A DNA stretch of 64,000 bases from Cladochytrium replicatum (lineage: Eukaryota; Chytridiomycota; Chytridiomycetes; Cladochytriales; Cladochytriaceae), in the NCBI GenBank assembly GCA_025526935.1, contig JAHLKD010000010.1, positions 434,001 through 498,000 of the forward strand, read 5' to 3'. Both the position numbers and the translations under genes were made by a program. Shown one piece after another: positions 24,801 through 36,140 of this stretch. Below the pieces are notes generated by a model. It was not told the DNA's origin. It saw nothing but the letters and a program-made list of their open reading frames with translations, and did no database searches. How positions within the stretch are numbered: position 1 is the stretch's first letter; every line of letters begins with the position of its first letter.

Positions 24801-25709
24801 CATGCGAAGTCTCGCAGCATATTCTATCTTGTCCTACGTCCTTCAGATCAAGGACAGGTAATATCCACGCAAAATCTGGTTGAGAAGTCTCATCGCGATC
24901 CCGTTAGACACGACGGTAACATTCTCGTGGACTCATCGGGACACCTTGTTCACATTGACTTTGGTTTCATGTTATCTAACTCACCTGGGTCAATGGGATT
25001 CGAGTTAGCGCCGTTCAAATTAACGCAGGAGTATGTTGATATTTTGGGTGGAACCGATTCCGTAAAATTCCGTGAATTCCGAGAGCTGTTGAAAGAGGCG
25101 TTCCTGGCATTGCGGAAGAAAGTGGACACGATCGTTACAATGTTAGAGATGATGGAGAAAGGTGAGAAATGCTCAACTTTTTGCTTCCTTGATAGTTATG
25201 CTGAACGTCATGACAGACTCTACACTTCCATGCTTTACTGGAGCTTCTTCCAAGCCATCAACAGTGTACATACCACCCAATGCCTCAAGCATCCTGGGAA
25301 GCGGCACCAGTTCCAACCAGAGCAATCTGGACACGCTCGCAATTGCAAATTCGTACAGCGCAGCGGTCATGGCAGGTGGCGCCACTGGAGCTCTTGCACA
25401 ACACTGGATTGTAGCGAGCACAGCCAGCGCGACCTCGACGAGCAGCGGGTCAACTGCATCACAGATCCTTGCTAGCGCATCCGCCGGTTCTGGCGCAAAG
25501 CACCCCGTATCTGCAGCTCTAAGGGAGCGGTTCCAGCTGAGCCTGACCGACCAACAAGTCAATGATCTGGTGGACCGGCTTGTTTACTCTAGTTCAAACA
25601 ACATGTTCACCAAACTGTACGATTCTTTCCAGGTTTGTTGCTCTGAGACACATCGCGAGTCTTTTTCTCACCAGTGAACCCTTAGTATTATGCGAATGGG
25701 ATTCTTTGA
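21833..25709 (+). CDS. PIK1: PIK1, phosphatidylinositol 4-kinase (type III beta)
   Basis: PIK1 makes PI4P on Golgi membranes. Ten exons read through, with introns 22042-22091, 22180-22233, 23152-23203, 24237-24286, 24489-24541, 24690-24750, 24858-24907, 25162-25216 and 25633-25685. The N-terminal helical lipid-kinase-unique region starts LLRLFQSDFFDSRMALQYL. A long Ser-rich linker follows. The kinase core has VIVKSGADLRQEQLALQLI, the catalytic loop KDRHDGNIL and the DFG motif in HIDFGFMLSN. The protein ends in FQYYANGIL, matching the family's usual FQYLTNGIM. Between MLEMMEKDSTLPCFTG and ALRERFQLSLTDQQV lies an extra Ala/Ser/Gly-rich insert of about 95 residues. The catalytic loop has Asp where most family members have Asn (HDGN for HNGN). 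Confidence 0.95.
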
Positions 25710-25728
25710 TGTGATAGAAACAAGAATT

Positions 25729-26483
25729 ATGAACCTTCGGATTCGATCTGTGTTCAAAGTTGTTTTTCTGAATTCTGTACTGCTTCTGCTTTCCATTTCA
25801 ACTCTTTCACTCCTTCTGTGGGCTGGCGGTTCTAGATTTGTATGGTAACACATATTAATGAGTAGATTTGTTGAAACTAACAACTGAGCCAAAATACCAA
25901 GGTATTCTAGCCACAGTGTCGGTCGCCTATAACCGTCGTATTCCAACAAGATTCATCAGAGCCTCAGAGCACGTCATGGGGAAGCATACCAATTTTGAAG
26001 TCCATATTCGATCTGGTTGATCACCAGGGGCTTCGCTCGTATCTGGGAACGGGCAGTTGCGAACTTTTGGGAGCTTTTTCAAGACTATTCCAACCGTTGT
26101 CAGTATGCTAGGTACCGCTAACAAAGCAACACCTTACGATGCAGTAATGGCTTACAAAGCAGGTTAACAACCACTTGCTACTCGGAAAAGTTTGCCATGA
26201 TCTGCAATCGAGTATCTGACACTGATTTTGGCAACATTCTATAAATGTTTTAAAACAACAATCTTACTCGAGTTTGAAATGAATTTTGGACCGACATGAC
26301 GGGGAGGCATTGCCGACTTCTCGCAGCTGGAATGCGATTCAATTTACAAAGCGGAATCCATTCCCACCCAATCCGTTTTTGGATGTATATCATGGGAGAC
26401 GTGATCTGAGAGACCTTCGAGAGGTGCGGAGTCGCTATGAGTATGTTGTACCGGCCAACTCAGATGACGAACGAGCATTATGA
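25729..26483 (+). CDS. Possible type II membrane protein, unknown
   Basis: The ATG at 25729 opens a short exon coding a basic N-terminus and a strong hydrophobic anchor (VFLNSVLLLLSISTLSLLLW). A GTATGG donor at 25840 and a TCTAG acceptor before 25911 keep the frame into PQCRSPITVVFQQD. This continues as IFDLVDHQGLRSYLGTGS and ELLGAFSRLFQPLS. A third exon (26163-26211) is in frame. The last part (NPFLDVYHGRRDLRDL, ending at 26483) is open, but its join is unclear. The layout fits a Golgi-resident enzyme. The phrase YLGTGSCELLGAF weakly recalls LicD/fukutin-like transferases, which I only suggest. It starts just 19 bp after the PIK1 stop. Confidence 0.4.
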
Positions 26484-26873
26484 TTAACTACCCCCTGTTG
26501 TCGCACTATTGGAAGAAGCTTAATTCTTTTGATTTCATTGGCGCAGTGAACTAAAAGATAAGTCATAATGTGCGATTATACCAAACAGTTTGATTGCGTT
26601 GTTTTGATTCACGTATCGGAGAAACCATCATCACAGCACAGCACTCCAGCAAGAATAATGAAAAACGAAACACTCGATTACAAAATAACTCTTAAAATGA
26701 AATAGAAAAATGGTAGCAAGAAGGGTGTAAAGGGAATCAGATCGAGATGCTAAAGCGAAGAAAATTTACGTCAGGTGAAAGACACATCAACCAAGAACCA
26801 TTAATTTCAAGAAATAGTGAATGCAAGACAGAACAGTGAGGGATAAAGAAAAACAACACACGCTCGAAACTCA
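26484..26873. other. Gap between convergent genes
   Basis: About 390 AT-rich bases with no coding frame. They contain the 3' flanks of the gene above and of the GTPBP gene. Confidence 0.5.
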
Positions 26874-29444
26874 CTACTCCCTCCCAGCGAACGTTATCCT
26901 TCCAATACACTTGGTCTTGCCCGACCGGAACAAGATCGTGTACCCAGCTCGGACGTGTTCCGGCTCCTGCACCCATCTGAACCTGCAACGGCCCTGCTCC
27001 CCGGTCCTCAAGCCTTCGAGCCCATCTGTACTTCCAGCACTCGCACCGTAAGTGCCGTTCCGACTTCCATTAGACCTACGACTAGCTTTCGTGATCGGAA
27101 CACCACGTAACGGCGAATCAGGTCGATCAGGTGCAGACGATGGCCGTCCATTATGATTATCCTCGTCAAGCGCAGTAACAATCGACGATGCAGCAGACGA
27201 CACAGATGCCGACAGAGTCGACAACGCCCCACGAGATTGTCGACGCTTTTCGGCCACGACTCCGTCTGGACCATTCTTCTCCACCGAAATGATGCGTACG
27301 GCTTGTCGCACGCTCCCGCAGAACGCTGTGCCCTCGCAGCCCGAAGCGAGCACGCCCGTGTGGTACAGCACGTGGATGTCGGCTTCGAACTCCCACACCG
27401 TACGCGAGAACGGGGATGGGTACTCGGAGTCGTCGTCCGACGAGGCGCTGCTGGCCCCGGCGCTTCCACCTGGGCTCGTGCCGCCTACAAAGAGGAGCGG
27501 GCCGGGGTTACCCAGCACGGGGGTGTAGCTTCGTCGGTTTGGGCCGCTTCGGTAGAAGTTGTCGGGGGTGGCCGGGGACGATGAGAGGAGCGGAAGACTC
27601 ATTCCGTCGTCTACGTGCAAAAGCAAACCTGCGTGCGTGGCAGGAAGGGGCGGAGAATCCATGCTGAACGCAAATCCGGATGGCCCGTTATCGGAAGCGA
27701 TCACGAAAGGGCCGATGATCACTTGTCCTCTGCGCAGTTTGAAGTTGCGGGGCGGCTCAGTAGTTCGGAAGCCGCCTTTCGTCAGCGAAGCGTCAAGAGG
27801 TGACTCTGAAGCCGACCATGTCGCAGGAAAAGCGAGTGCAAGACTAGCTGCTTGGCCAGGCCGCAGTGTTTGGACAGGTATACGTTGTCGATGGACTGAG
27901 GTGATCTGAACTGGAATAAAATGGCCACGATCAGGACCAAGGAAGTACTTGTACCGTTCGAGAGTAGAAAGATCAATGAGTCCGGATAACAGTGTTCCGC
28001 CTACAACACAGCCGACATCTGCACAAAAGAGATTTAATTACAAACTATGGCCAAACCACTGAACAACAAACCAGGGACGGAATATGTTTCATCAACTTGA
28101 AACTCGACCTCTTCGTCCTTCGACTGATCAGAGCCTGCATCAGGCTTTGGGAGTTGACTTGCAAACTTTGTGAGCAGGTCTAGGTTCTCTCCGGTGACAT
28201 TGGACACCAGGAAAATCGGGACAACTCTACAGAACTCGTTAAAATTGAAATCTTTTGAGCACGCGTGCTAAACTTACCGAGATGAAACAAAACCGATATT
28301 GGATTCTATTACGTCGCTTTCTCCCTGGATAATCAGTGGCGTTCGCAAAATTGCCGGACTCTTCAGCAGCGACAGAAGCGACGCAATGGTGCTGGTAAGC
28401 TGCTCTGGAGTCGCCAGGTCTATCTTGCTCATCACCACGAAAACGGGCAACTTCAGCACGACAGCAATTCCCAAATGCTCCTTGGTAATTTCAGAAATCC
28501 CGCCCGAATTTGCCGCAACCATCAAACAAGCGTAATCGGGATGCTGACCGGTTAGTCCACCAATGGTCGTGTGCTGATACTTTGGATGACCGCAGGTGTC
28601 CAAAAATGTGACGATCTTGGATGCAACCTCGCATATTTCCTCCAAACTTGAAATGTTGGTCGATCCATAGTTGATAATCTCGCCATCTTCCGCAAAGCCG
28701 ATTACTTGCTGCGAAATCGAAGAGGTGCGGCCAGATTGGATCTCGTGAAGATGACGGAGCAAGTTTAACCTGGACTTTCCACGGCCGTTATCCAACTCCC
28801 CGTGAGTCAATATTCCCAGTAGGGAGGATTCTATTGTGCAATCGTGAGGGCGATGGTGGAGTTAAAAAAAATCAAATAATCATACTTCCTGCGTCATGGC
28901 TTCCGAGCATCGCAACTCGGACATCCATAAAATCATGACTCCATGACGCTCCTCTGCGGATCAGAATTTCGGCTACTCGACGAGGAGAGCCTGATTTCGC
29001 TGGAATTACCCGCTCCAGCACCACCGACATTTCTGCGTGCAGTGCCGAAGTCATCTTCCTCAAAGAATTTAGAGTAGCCTCCATGTCTTTGTCAGATAAT
29101 CCGACGAGAGTTCCGTTGTCTGCTACTCCTATTTCGTAGTAAGCTTCGCCATCGCCTTCTGATAACCTGAAAACAACCTCATCTATAAAAAATGAACTAC
29201 ACACACAAATATCCACTGCAACAGACCTGTACTTCATCTGTGTAACCAAGTGCTGGAGTCTCTCTGGAGGAGGATCTATAAGCTTAAGCTACATTACCAG
29301 CGTTAGAACATCGCATAAGCGTTATGACAGTCTCAGCAAACGTACTTTGTATTCAATCGGTCCATCATCAGATTCCGGGGGAAGCTTATGTGCTCCCGCA
29401 TGTGATGAAAGCAGCGTGTTGCTTGTTTGTGTTGGTGAACCCAT
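26874..29444 (-). CDS. GTPBP1/GTPBP2-type translational GTPase
   Basis: This is a relative of GTPBP1/2, EF-Tu-like GTPases tied to ribosome rescue and mRNA turnover. The N-terminal region (LPPESDDGPIEYKVRLL, then YYEIGVADNGTLVGLSD) matches the family. The P-loop GSHDAGKSSLLG is split by an intron near 28830-28887. HGELDNGRGKSRLNLLRHLH, EIQSGRTSSIS, the G3 motif DTCGHPKY and the G4 motif VMSKIDLA follow. The C-terminal beta-barrel regions include DVGCVVGGTLLSGL, LRRGQVIIGPF and GYTILFRSGKTKCIGRI. Ser/Gly-rich loops are inserted at about 27000-27150 and 27420-27600. The ATG at 29444 is the first in-frame one. Open coding-like sequence extends upstream of it, so an earlier exon is possible. Confidence 0.88.
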
Positions 29445-29561
29445 GATGGATCCGTTATAATAATTAACTGTAGATGGAGCGAACTCAAGTTGTTCGTATG
29501 GTGACGCAGAGTTTGAATCGTTCCTTTGTTGGAGTGCAGCGCTGTTTTGTGCTTTCAAGGA

Positions 29562-30279
29562 CTACAGAGCCATGTTTAACCAGAGCCCAAAGGTACACAA
29601 GAGTGCGGGCCACGCCTTACTCTGAATGTGACTATATCCTGAATGGACGATGATAGCACATTTTCCACGCAACAAAAAATGAGTCAGCTGGTGGCCGGGT
29701 CTCAGACCAGCAAGTAGTGCCGAGAAGAACAGGTTCGGTGATCTCCCTTTTAAGAGTGTTCGAACACCCAGGTTTGCTTGTGCCCAATCCAAGTGGATCC
29801 GAGAGGGTGAGAGTGGATCAGAGGTGTGGGATTACGGCGCAGCATTGAGATTGAAGAATGTTGTTGAATCATCGCATTTAGAGAGAGAATTTTATAAACA
29901 TTTACTTTACATTTGCTGAGTTGAGGGGTCCTCACTTGAAGGAAGTGAAAGAAAACATACCACCATGGTAGAACACACTCGAAAGCAACCTTGGCAAAAC
30001 CCAAACACCACGTTGCGGTGATCTAAACACGGAGTACTTCAAATAGTTCATCAAATCACCAAACGTTCGCATTGAGTTCGTAGCAGTTGGCACAACCGCC
30101 TCTGCTGCCATAGCATACACCATCGGTTTCCGAAGCGCTATGTCGTCAGTCGCATGAAGAAGCAACCTCGACAATCTAGAAATACTCAAGGCCGCACCAG
30201 GCCCTGGCAGGCAGATGAGAATCTGATCCGAGAACAGCTTGCGAGAAACTATGATTTTCTCGGTGAGGAGGTTTCCCAT
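29562..30279 (-). CDS. Unknown protein, minus strand
   Basis: The ATG at 30279 starts a frame of about 115 codons (MGNLLTEKIIVSRKLFSDQI, then FGDLMNYLKYSVFRSP and GVWVLPRLLSSVFYHGG) that meets a GTATGT donor near 29960. A second protein-like frame (DWAQANLGVRTLLKGRSPNL, then SALLAGLRPGHQL) lies at 29562-29780. Whether the two belong together is not proven. I recognise no domain. Confidence 0.4.
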
Positions 30280-30693
30280 CTCGCAAAGGTTTTGAAGAAG
30301 GGGGATTGATCATTTGCCGTATCTTGAGGATGTAAGCAAAGTCCGGAAGAGGTTCGTTGTGTTATGGTCTTGGCCGTGTTGGTAGTAACGAGGTGAGAAG
30401 GTGTACCGGAAAGACATGCAAGGTCAATGCTGATGTTTGAACAGGGCACACATGCTTTTGCGATCTGGTGTTGAGGTACCCGATATCATATATGTCGCCC
30501 ATCTCCTTGATTCATATTACATTGATTGTTACGCAGCACCTTCGCTTGATCGACTTCGACCAAGTCAAGCCAGCTCTGTTATTACATACGATGCCATTCC
30601 GTTTCCAAAAGTGCGGGGATGGTTCCCAGTCCTGGAAAAATTCTGAACACAACCAACGTAAGTATGTCTCATAGTTATTTCGATTTGAGGTTC
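30280..30693. other. Gap with no clear gene
   Basis: About 410 bp upstream of the unknown protein. Overlapping short frames on both strands show no family resemblance. Confidence 0.4.
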
Positions 30694-31230
30694 TCAGCGG
30701 GCACCAAAGGTAGGAAGTGAAGCATATTCGTCATCATCATCCACTTTGGTTTCCTCCAGCGGCAAGAGTCCAATCCCATGCGGCTCTTCAGTTGAATATA
30801 CAACATTAATGCTCTTTTCAATTCCCAAAACCACAATCTGTGCCTTGTTGTGCGTGCCGAGCGATGCGCTGCACAAATAAGTATATCATCGGATCATCAA
30901 AACCTGATCACATACATTGAGTATCACTGATATCGGTGCTTTTGAATCCTTGACGCATCAGCGTTGGCACCGCTACCTGTGGAAGAAATCACTGGGAGTT
31001 GTTGTCAAAACAATATTTGATCAGATGCACTTCTGTATCAACGTTGTCTATGCAGTCCGTTCGAAGAGTTTCAGATTGAAAAGACCAAATTGAGTTTCAT
31101 CACTTAACAAATTCGTAGACTCTCAGCAGTTTGTTCGTTGAGCATTTCTAGGACGGCCTCGATCCGTGTTCTGGTGCAATCTCGCAGTAATGTCATGCGA
31201 GACAGTGAGCTTTGGGCGTTCCTACGTCCA
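30694..31230 (-). CDS. Unknown small protein with acidic tail
   Basis: Minus-strand coding-like exons run from MTLLRDCTRTRIEAVLEMLN near 31200, through TDCIDNVDTEVHLIKYC and VPTLMRQGFKSTDISD, to a last exon (30694-30865). That exon reads HNKAQIVVLGIEKSINVVYS and ends ETKVDDDDEYASLPTFGAR. Splice motifs (GTATGT, TTTGTGCAG) are present, but the frame across the last join is uncertain. I do not recognise the family. The region 31231-31831 holds no other convincing gene. Confidence 0.4.
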
Positions 31231-31831
31231 CCTGTCGAGCAACGGCACAACGATTCAGACTTGGGGGTATCCTGTTACTCCCATGGTGGTGCAAGGATGC
31301 CACATAACCTGTGATTACAGAGGTCTCTCTGATCGGGAAAGCAAGGTGTTTAAATCTTGGTTTGTATTTTAGCGGTATCCTTTTTTACAATGTCTCATTC
31401 GTATTGCCATCTTTAGCCCACATCTGACGATGAGCATACAGGTAATTATCGAAGAGGTAAATGCATAAACAGCAACTCGTGCAAACGCAGATAAAATTTA
31501 TTCCTTAAAAATTGCAAGATGGGATGCTCTCTGGTGTTTTGATCGCTGCACGTTGACCTGATGGGATATTCGAAAAGCCGTTAGATTTGGCAACCTCATT
31601 TGTCTCACGAAGGAGGAGGCGACCCAGAGAAACTCACAGAGGTTTACACCCCCTGAATTTGTGAAATTTGTGGTGCGAAGCTCCGAGAAGAAGCTGCAGC
31701 GAACCGTTTGCGAGCCTTGACATGAGGTTGTAGAGAGAAATAGAGATATGTGCGCAAATCGTGGGGGGAATCGGGTGCTACGCATCATCCGATGAGGGGT
31801 CAATCGATTCACTAAAGCAATAAATTAGCAC

Positions 31832-33925
31832 TAGAAGTCACAATCGAGTTTGTGTTTCTTTCCACACCGGTTATCATATAGGTAGAAACCCCGACTGTCC
31901 GAAAGCATGGTTATGATGGTGCTTCCACAACCACATTTTTGCAAGTCTGCCATTGATTCAGAACAGTCGACCAGGTTTAACCATTATCATACCTTCCAAT
32001 GTGATGAAGTCTTCATTTTTGGGACGAGCCATGTCGAAGATTTCGTTCTGAAATTATTATGAGCGTCACCGAAGACGGGAATGGGCTTCAATTACAGTGA
32101 CATCCTCAACGTAAACAGGTTCGTAACCACTCTCCAGCATTTTATCGTTGACTGCCTGTAGTGGGATTTGAGGGGCACGTTGAGGGATTACGATAGAACA
32201 TCAGCACTACCCAACAGATACCTTGAAAAAGTAGCGAACGGTGAAATGATCAAGACCGCCCATTCCATTGATGTCAAGGATCTTGAAGAAATAAGCCATC
32301 GCCTCTGGTGTATCCTGGTTCTCATGAGCCAGCACAAAATCGAGAAAGTTTCCGAAATCCTACACAGACCATTTGAACCAACGAGCCTTTTCGTAAAGAA
32401 GCATTCAAACCATCTGCCCACGGAAAGTTTGGTGCTCTTTGAAATTTCTTTGTTTAGAAACTGCTGCCACTATCAATAGAATGCGCACCTTGGAAAACGC
32501 GATCGATAAAGACTGAAGTCATCGTTGGGCAGTATTCGGAAAGCTCCGCCTGATCCAACAGGCCGCTTTTGTCGCTGTCCAGTTCCAAGAATTGATCTTT
32601 TCAGTCCAGTGAGTATGCAGTACGTTTGCAAAATGAAAAACCAATAACACACAATAGAGCCGAAATGTCGACACGGATGAAAACCAATTCGCGCTAATGG
32701 AGGTAGGTGACAAAGGCTCATCTTTCAACGACATGAGCTCTGTCATAATGGGAGACAAAACGATTCGCTCAATCTTGATTTTCCCTGCAGGCTTGTCGTA
32801 AGTAACATGCTAAAAGGTTATGAGGTATTAAGTATACTCAGTTTGAGAGGATCGAGAAAGAAGAAGAACTTTCGGGTTGCTGTACAGAGATAGAAACGAA
32901 CATAGTTCTCGCTCATTTGTCCAACATGCAGTTTTGGAAGGAGATCACCAATGTACTCAGCAAGCTCCTGAAATTTATAAGGATTGAGCTCAAAAAGATG
33001 CGCGAGAGTCTCGCTTACCGGCTCAGTAATGAACCCGTCGCAATCTTCATCATGTGCGGCAATCTCCGCCCTCTCCAGGGTCAGCGTTGCTGACATTGCA
33101 ATTACTCTCAGCACCATAAATCAACTCAGTACATCAAGAGTACCCTTTCTTTCCACATAGACCTGGAATCGGCAAGCGAGGATATGATCCCCACCATCAT
33201 GCGACAACCGAAGAAATATCGACGGTCGGAAATACTGTCCGAAGCGCTCCGGAAGCTGATCTTTTGCGGACTTGAATTCAGCATAGCTCAGAATCTTTGG
33301 AGGCTACACGATCCCGCAAATTACCGCAGCACAAACCATCAGTTTTGGAATATCTCACCTGAACATCCATCTCACTTCCTGCGACGCCGTTTCCGACATT
33401 TATCTCGCCCCAATCCTCCTCCTCAATTATAATGACCGTCTCCTCCTGGCGAGTTTCTTCCTGAGCAGCGGGCATTAACGCCGAACTAGCACCATTTTCG
33501 AGTCCAACGTCATTTTCTGGAATCCGTGGCTCCTCTACAACTTCATATCCACAGTTGGGAATGAATGCACTGTGGAGCACATCGTGGAGCAGATGATGGT
33601 CTGCTGGAGTCAACGTTTCCTGCCGAAGTTTTCGTATTCTCAATGCATGAGCTTCCTTTCGGAGCAACGACCCAATATTTGTCCCATTGTTTCTCTGCAA
33701 TGAAGCCTTTGTTATTCGTGAAGGTGATGTGTGGTGGAGGTGTCCAACCTTTAGAGACAGTCGTGGTATTTCTTTGGTCTTCTGTATTCCGGCCGCTATC
33801 AGCGTATTAAATATGTCCAGCTCCTCATCTGGGATTACTGGCACGTATTCGTCCAAAGACAGAGGCGGGAGATGCTCGGACGACCGGACTGTGCATGCTG
33901 CTCTCAAATCATCCACCCATCCCAT
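31832..33925 (-). CDS. PPP2R3C: PPP2R3C, EF-hand B'' regulatory subunit of protein phosphatase 2A
   Basis: This regulatory subunit targets PP2A and is also called G5PR or TONSL-region B'' gamma in animals. Exons read in order: a divergent N-terminal part (MGWVDDLRAACTVR), an EF-hand-like loop HDEDCDGFITEPE followed by YIGDLLPKLHVGQM, then YVRFYLCTATRKFFFFLDP, which is a hallmark of the family. KIKIERIVLSPIMTEL, LDSDKSGLLDQAELSEYCP, FGNFLDFVLAHENQDTPEAM, YFFKILDINGMGGLDHFTV and NEIFDMARPKNEDFI follow, ending ITMLSDSRGFYLYDNR. The first loop keeps the acidic positions expected of a calcium site. The first true ATG in frame is at 33925. Length and order fit the family, and no breaks were seen. 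Confidence 0.9.
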
Positions 33926-34120
33926 CACAAACACCAATTACGGGGCTTGGGGTATGAATGTAGATAAGTTGGGAAAGTCGACAGGACGGATTGATTTGCA
34001 TATTAGTTTATGTGCAGCTCAGTCGACTGAACGAGTTTCAATCCATAGCGGAAACGACGGGAAGTTGAATATTGTTTATATAACCAGAATTGTTATGCAC
34101 CACGTCCAGACAGCACCCCA

Positions 34121-34682
34121 TTACTTTTTTGAGTCTTGGTGTACGGTTTTCTCCTCAGAAGCGCTTGGCCCATCCGCTTGCTCTGCTGATGGTGCAACTC
34201 CCTCTTTCGAGAACGCTTCTAGTAGAATCTTTGGCTTCATCCTGCAGGTCATGACAAGACATTTAAAGAGCTCCTTTAACGCATCCATCCACACTCAAAC
34301 CTACGTGTTGAGATGTAATTTTCTCTTTTCTTCTATTTTCCGTGTTGCCGGAGAAAGCATATTGTCTGTCGGGCTTGTTGTCCTGGGTTGGATGTTCAGT
34401 TCATGCTGCAGTGATTGGGCGGATTCATATTTACCCTTTCTTTTGCTGAAGCTTTCCAAGCGGGCCTTTCTTCAAATTGGATGTCTCCGAAAGCATCATG
34501 TTGTTCGTCGTGTCCATTCCAAGCAACGCAGCAACGCGGTCGTTCCCAATTTGGATAAAGTGGCCAAAACCTTTATCTTCATTATTTACACTTGACGAAA
34601 CAGTGGCTGATGATATTAGACAAGCCAACGATTGAATAGTGCTAAAAGAGTGTTCGAAAAACGCTACAGAATCGCTGAACAT
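34121..34682 (-). CDS. Unknown small protein
   Basis: The ATG at 34682 begins MFSDSVAFFEHSFSTIQSLA. After a likely intron or in-frame stretch come RVAALLGMDTTNNMMLSE, LQHELNIQPRTTSPTDN and an exon reading KPKILLEAFSKEGVAPSAE that ends in TVHQDSKK with a stop at 34121. The helical, small, charged character might suit a structural subunit of a complex such as DASH, but I cannot name it. The start lies only 45 bp downstream of the R3HCC1-like stop on the same strand. Confidence 0.4.
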
Positions 34683-34726
34683 AGCAAGTTTGTCCAAACG
34701 CAAAATTCGTTTGCCGGAAAAGACAA

Positions 34727-35958
34727 TCAATCCCAGGCCGCTTCAAGCTCCTCTTCTTTTTTCAACTTTGCCGCACGCTGAGCATCTCTTTGAGCTATTG
34801 AGATGAAGAGTGTTATCTGTCTTATTGCCTTTGTCTTACTATCGTACCTTTTGCCTCCTCCAACTTCTTTCGGTCTCTCTCAATTTCTTCTTGTGTCTTT
34901 TTTCGTGTTGGAAGGCCAAGCGCACCAGCTACCAACCGGCGAGCCACCATATCTAGGAAAGTCGAACGTTTTTTGAGGAAACAGCGGCGTCACGATGCTA
35001 GATCCAAACGGCTCACACACACCTGTTGTAACTGGTCTTGGTCCCCTCTCCTCCGATTCTTTTGGTTTGACAACAGGAACAGGTCCCGTATGTGGTTTTA
35101 CCTGATATGGGGAGTTGCAATCAGAAGAAACTCGACCTGAGAAAATTGTTCCAACCTTCACAAATGGGTTGGATAATGTCTTAACATATGCTGCCTTCGC
35201 TAGAAAATGATCGAAAATCATATCACAAGTGCAATGTTGAGGAACATGACCTACCAATTGATGATGTCGTGAAGATAACAAGACAGGATGTATCATCTAT
35301 CCATTTTATCTTAAAACCCGTACTCTCATGCTCTTTATACATGTTCTGTATATCGTGCGTCTTGAATGTCTCTGGAAAACCATAAACTTCGATTGCTGTG
35401 GTTTCTACAAAGATATGTGCAATTTAAAAATTGGGAATCAATCCCTAAAGAGCATGTCCTACCGATGTCTTCGGATACGTCTGGAGGCTTGTGATTCGGA
35501 GGTTTCTTTGGAGATTTAGATTGACCATTTGACGGCTTTGGAATCTTCGCTTCGAGCTTTGCTGAAAGATCTTCATCTGCGTCTAGTGCCTTTTCCCAAT
35601 CGTCCTCGCTATCTTCATCGGTGTTTTCGGGGGCCGCAGATGCCTTTGTACCGCTGCCCAACCGTTCTGGCGGGGTCGATTGCCCATCACCCAAATCCTC
35701 CTTCGGTGATGCACTTTCATTCACAGACATGTGTTCGGTTTTCAGCGCAAGGTCTGATACGGCCGCATCGTCAACATCCAACACCTCCGAGTCACCATCT
35801 GGTGGTATGCTATCGATACCAGCTCCAGAGCCGGCTTTCCGTCTCCGGGGTCTTCGTCCATTTCTCCCTTTTTTGGATTTATCGTTCCCTTTTGCCTGTG
35901 GGGATGTTACCGTTGAACCACCTGGCGAGGATTGCTGTGGAGTGCCGTTTTCGACCAT
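34727..35958 (-). CDS. R3HCC1/R3HCC1L-like protein with RRM-type domain
   Basis: The N-terminal half is a disordered acidic and basic region (KGRNGRRPRRRKAGSG, then TDEDSEDDWEKALDADEDL). A compact domain follows: AIEVYGFPETFKTHDIQNMY, then EHESTGFKIKWIDDTSCLV and YVKTLSNPFVKV. This corresponds to the RRM-like region of the vertebrate R3H-and-coiled-coil proteins. The C-terminal end is a charged helix (KTQEEIERDRKKLEEAKAQR) ending EEELEAAWD. The R3H domain itself is not seen. The first in-frame ATG is at 35958. It is divergent from DNAI7 over 182 bp. The molecular role is not well established for the family. Confidence 0.75.
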
Positions 35959-36140
35959 CAGCACAAGCCCGGTTGTCTTACTGCTTTCCGTCCATGAACG
36001 AGAAATTGAGCGTAAGCATGATCATATTCGCTGTTGCCTTAGATTGTCTCGTTCTCACCGTCGAGTGTTCAGACGTTGATGTCCAAGTGTGTGGGACAAG
36101 CCTCAGGAAGGGCGTGTTCGTGTCGCATCAAGAATCCAAA
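35959..36140. promoter_or_regulatory. Shared divergent promoter of R3HCC1-like gene and DNAI7
   Basis: 182 bp between two divergent start codons. No TATA-like motif is evident. Confidence 0.4.

Noticed and set aside
33687-34595. 302-codon plus-strand open frame
   Set aside because: It overlaps the PPP2R3C start and the small minus-strand gene in antisense, and shows no family motif.
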